A stretch of 64,000 nucleotides of DNA from the NCBI RefSeq assembly GCF_902806685.2, contig NC_048539.1, positions 7,018,501 through 7,082,500 of the forward strand, written 5' to 3'. Each line of letters begins with the position of its first letter. The stretch's first letter is position 1. The position numbers and the translations under genes are program-made. Shown piece after piece: positions 61,051-64,000 of this stretch. This DNA comes from Maniola hyperantus. Lineage: Eukaryota; Arthropoda; Insecta; Lepidoptera; Nymphalidae. Under the pieces are notes generated by a model, which had not been told where the DNA came from, ran no database searches, and was given only the letters and a program-made list of their open reading frames with translations.

Positions 61051-61369
61051 GTGATAGTGATTAGTTATGATTTCTTTGCAATCTAGAACTTGCTGCGTAT
61101 TTTTTGCAGCCTTGACAAAATGCATTTGATTGGCTCGCGTAAATAGAAGTGTAGATCCATTATTCTATGTAGTTCGTAGGAACAAATAATGCAAGTATAA
61201 TGGCAGTGACTAATAACAGGCACGATATTTCGCCAGCAATTCATTCTCGGAAAGGATAATGAAGCAGCGAGGGAGGCGGCTCGCGTCACGACGATTTCGG
61301 AAACAAAGGCCACGGGTAATTTCTAAGTTACCCAATATAAAACCACTATCAGCTTTATTCTAAGTACTA

Positions 61370-61600
61370 TATGATGCCTGCGAGTCCACGTGGATTTAAG
61401 GTTATAAAAATCCCTTTACTTTTTGATTTTCCGGGACAAAAAGCCTATACGTCCTTCCCCGGGATGCAAGCTTTCTTTGACGATTTCGTCAAAATCGACT
61501 AAACGGATATCGGGCCGTAAAAAGCTAGCAGACTTTGGTCTGCTAGCTTGCTAGCAGACAGAAAATGTTGTATTCATAATTAGTATTAAGTAGTATGGAT
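61370..61600 (+). repeat. Lepidopteran repeat, CGTGGATTTAAGG family
   Basis: It has GCGAGTCCACGTGGATTTAA, GTCCTTCCCCGGGATGCAAG, GGGCCGTAAAAAGCTAGCAG and then a small GCTAGCAGAC inverted repeat (about 61524-61558). It belongs with the 60059 copy. Confidence 0.6.
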
Positions 61601-62394
61601 TACTGAAGTGAGGTATGTTCTAATTCAACTTGTACTTTATAATTAATTACATTTAATTTTTTTATAGTAGGTAGAGTCCTCTACTATTATGCCTATTCTC
61701 AGTTACACCGTGTCTATTAGACTTGTTCGTTAAATAACTAAATTTAACAAATTGAGAGAGATTTATATTGATCAGACTTCCATGTGTTGGCATTTGACAT
61801 TTCCTTAAAATTCAGAATATTTTCAGGAAATTTCCTGAATTTTTCGTAGTTGCATGCATTTTTAATAAAAAAATAATAATAATTTAACAAACAATTAAAA
61901 AAATTATATCCGCGTCCTTTTACAGTTACATTTCTATTCTGACAATGTCTGTTATATCTAACAATGCAATGAATATGATAAAAAAATACAATAAATGCAC
62001 ATGCCTAGATTGCATGCAGAAAGCTTACAAGGCCTTGCTTGGCTATAATAGCCGCGTCCTTACCCAAGGTCTGCCAGCTGGCGTCACTCCTACACTCGTT
62101 AACAAAAGATTTTGCATCTATTCATATAGATACGTACTTGTTAAAACAATTAATGTCGAAGGTAATTCTGAATTTATGCTAAGGTGACCATGGATATGCA
62201 AACAATAATTTATGGTTGGCAGGTTTGCATTGCTTATTACCTATACGGTATAGGATTTACACAATGTAGACTTACTACCACAGTTAAGCATACCTTGTTC
62301 AAATATAAAAGGAAGCTTTAGGTTTAGGTTTGACTGCGATATTTGAATAATAGCAAAGCTGCGTATCCAAGGATGACATCATAATTAAATCTCT

Positions 62395-62595
62395 ATCCAT
62401 ACTGTACATGCGAAAGCGTGTTTGTTGCTTTCAATCACGCCGTAACCGATCGACGTGATTTGCATGGATATAGAGGACCTGGAGAGTGATAATATAAGCC
62501 TTGGCTTGGCATTTTATCCCGGATAATCAATGACATGTTTAGAGATCAAAGAGATTTCTAATAGTCCCATTGGAACCCATGCGGGCTTTATCTAG
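62395..62595 (-). repeat. Lepidopteran repeat, CGTGGATTTA family, minus strand
   Basis: On plus it reads CGAAAGCGTGTTTGTTG, then CAATCACGCCGTAACCGATC, GACGTGATTTGCATGGATA, GACCTGGAGAGTGA and TTTATCCCGGATAATCAA. These are the family blocks in reverse complement. It is diverged at its 5' end. Confidence 0.6.
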
Positions 62596-63295
62596 CCTAT
62601 TCAGCAACCAAACAGTCAAGGCTGCTTCGAATAGTTGTAAATATTTTTGTTATGTAAATAAATAAATACAATCTTCCATAAATAATATTTTAGTGGTGAG
62701 ATTGTATGGATAAGATGCGAGATTATCGTGACAATTTCGAGATGTTATGTTGTTAATCGGTGACTTTTTTTGAAGCAAAGCGAGGGCGGAGCGTCGTAAG
62801 TGGTGCACAGGAACTGGTTCCGTCCACATGTGTGGAGCGGACAGGGAGGTCGCCGACCCTGGGCCGGTAATCCATGCTGACAACGGGGAAAGATTATACT
62901 AATGCTGCACAATCGTCGTTCGTCATTTTGCAAATGACGCCGTCTTAAATTACGTACCTTTGCACATTGGCTGTAGTTGCACTGTAAGCTGATATTTATA
63001 AGATGCGTAGGTATTACATTAGATAGGTCTATTTATTATTCTAATTTATAGGTGATGTAATTATAATTATACAAGCGACATTGCCTTTGCTCAATATTTA
63101 ATTGAAAAAGACAATGCTATGATCTTTAGTTGAACTAATAGTAAGTATACTGCATATTATTATTTCAAAAACCGCTTGATTTAGCTATGTCGGTATAGGT
63201 TTTCATTTATAAAGTATCGATATGCGATTTTTATTTTTCTTATATAATAATACCTTCCTTTTCTAGACACAGTTAATCTTCTTTCTATAAAATAA

Positions 63296-63475
63296 AAATG
63301 AATCACTAAATGTGTTGCTCATCGCAAATCTCGAGAACAGCTGAACCGATTTCGCTAATTCTTATTTTATAATATTCCTTGAAGTACGAGGATGGTTCTT
63401 ACGGAGAGAAAAATTTAAACAAATTTAATTGACTGTTAGGCGGAACGAAGTTCGCCAGGGCAGCTAGTTAAATCT
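63296..63475 (+). repeat. Lepidopteran repeat with GCCAGGGCAGCTAGTTA end
   Basis: It has CAAATCTCGAGAACAGCTGA, ACCGATTTCGCTAATTCTTA and AGGCGGAACGAAGTTCGCCA, then GGGCAGCTAGTTA. I recognise this as a frequent lepidopteran repeat end. It is a single copy in the window. Confidence 0.5.
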
Positions 63476-64000
63476 AAATATAACAGTACTAATATAGTTT
63501 TCTTCATACCATATCTCTGACGCATTACTAAGTAACAATTTCCGTTTGCGACTGTTAATCAGAACAGTTGCCAAGTGTACTCATGTGATTCCACCGGCGA
63601 CACCGAGTCTGGGACAAGCCATTGTTGCACAAATAATAGTCCAAGAGTATTAGTCGCGATTTGCGTAGGAGTCAGTCAGTCATACATGCACTGATGTTTA
63701 GCAATGCAATGCACGATTGTTCCTTCAATCAACTAGGTACATTTTATTGTTACGACTTTGTTCGGAAAATACCTATAACCAGTGAGCTATAACCACTGAT
63801 TTTCAATTATTTATCAAACACTTATTTACATAATATACACAACATATTTTTTAAATGTGTCGTTTCGACTGGAGGGATAGAAAGTTGTTGTAAAATATGC
63901 TTAATTCGTACTAATCATAAATTAATCTTGAAATAAAAATCAATGTGCCTTATAAAAAATACCAAGAACTGAAGGTCACTCTTCGAAGTGCAACAAGTTT

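Larger units (their letters stand above)
51913..64000. other. Right-hand non-coding region
   Basis: No host gene is supported. The stretch contains LINE remnants, lepidopteran repeats and palindromes listed separately, and a CpG-richer block around 56390-57060. 52740-53220 and 53500-54600 look like unique sequence with no recognised content. The region may be upstream flank or first introns of the Glut4EF-like gene. Confidence 0.4.

Noticed and set aside
62650..62933. Possible minus-strand exon (translation with SAPHMWTEPVPVHHL)
   Set aside because: There is a fair acceptor-like TCTTTCCCCGTTGTCAG upstream, but no good donor and no family match. It could still be a distant exon of the zinc-finger gene.
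1..64000. CRISPR array, phage or bacterial-type defence island
   Set aside because: No regularly spaced short repeats and no operon-like gene packing; introns, SINEs and lepidopteran repeats show a eukaryotic genome.

Overview
The window reads as a stretch of lepidopteran (moth or butterfly) nuclear genome. It is AT-rich with sparse, heavily intron-split genes. It carries interspersed repeats that I recognise as typical of Lepidoptera: copies ending in a CCCGCGACTTCGTCCGCGTGG-like motif, copies bounded by GGTTCCGTA / TACGGAACCCTAAAA, and tRNA-derived SINEs with (GATGAT)n tails. All family identities come from memory and reading by eye; no search was run.

Region 1 (1-18.7 kb) holds two host genes arranged tail to tail. 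The plus-strand gene at 710-3063 is the C-terminal three quarters of the protein O-glucosyltransferase rumi/POGLUT1 (four exons, start codon off the left edge). The minus-strand gene at 18461-3696 is a complete serine incorporator (Serinc/TMS1), which I assembled from ten exons into a 444-residue multipass membrane protein with consistent splice phases throughout. Its introns carry a 5'-truncated non-LTR retrotransposon (reverse transcriptase plus RNase H), a SINE, several palindromic elements and other repeats.

Region 2 (18.7-33 kb) is mostly non-coding, then the last four exons of a minus-strand zinc-finger transcription factor of the Glut4EF / ZNF395-ZNF704 family (32962-29332). The intron after its C2H2 finger exon holds two palindromic MITE-like elements.

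Region 3 (33-64 kb) has no host gene I can support. It may be a long 5' intron or the upstream flank of the zinc-finger gene. Its main content is a BEL/Pao LTR retrotransposon (41558-51907) with nearly identical LTRs, a 5-bp target duplication (GATAG) and one intact 1716-codon gag-pol frame. Its leader is about 4.6 kb long. Most of that excess can be explained by a nested ~4.1-kb element (42226-46328) with imperfect terminal inverted repeats and a 3-bp AAT duplication. Two short coding-like fragments of unknown origin lie inside the nested element. The rest of the region holds LINE remnants, SINEs, palindromes and other repeats.

I found no CRISPR array, tRNA, rRNA or prokaryotic-type operon, and no clearly new biological system. 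The points most worth checking are the repeat-supplied splice acceptor in rumi, the nested element inside the BEL leader with its coding-like cargo, and the families of long palindromes.
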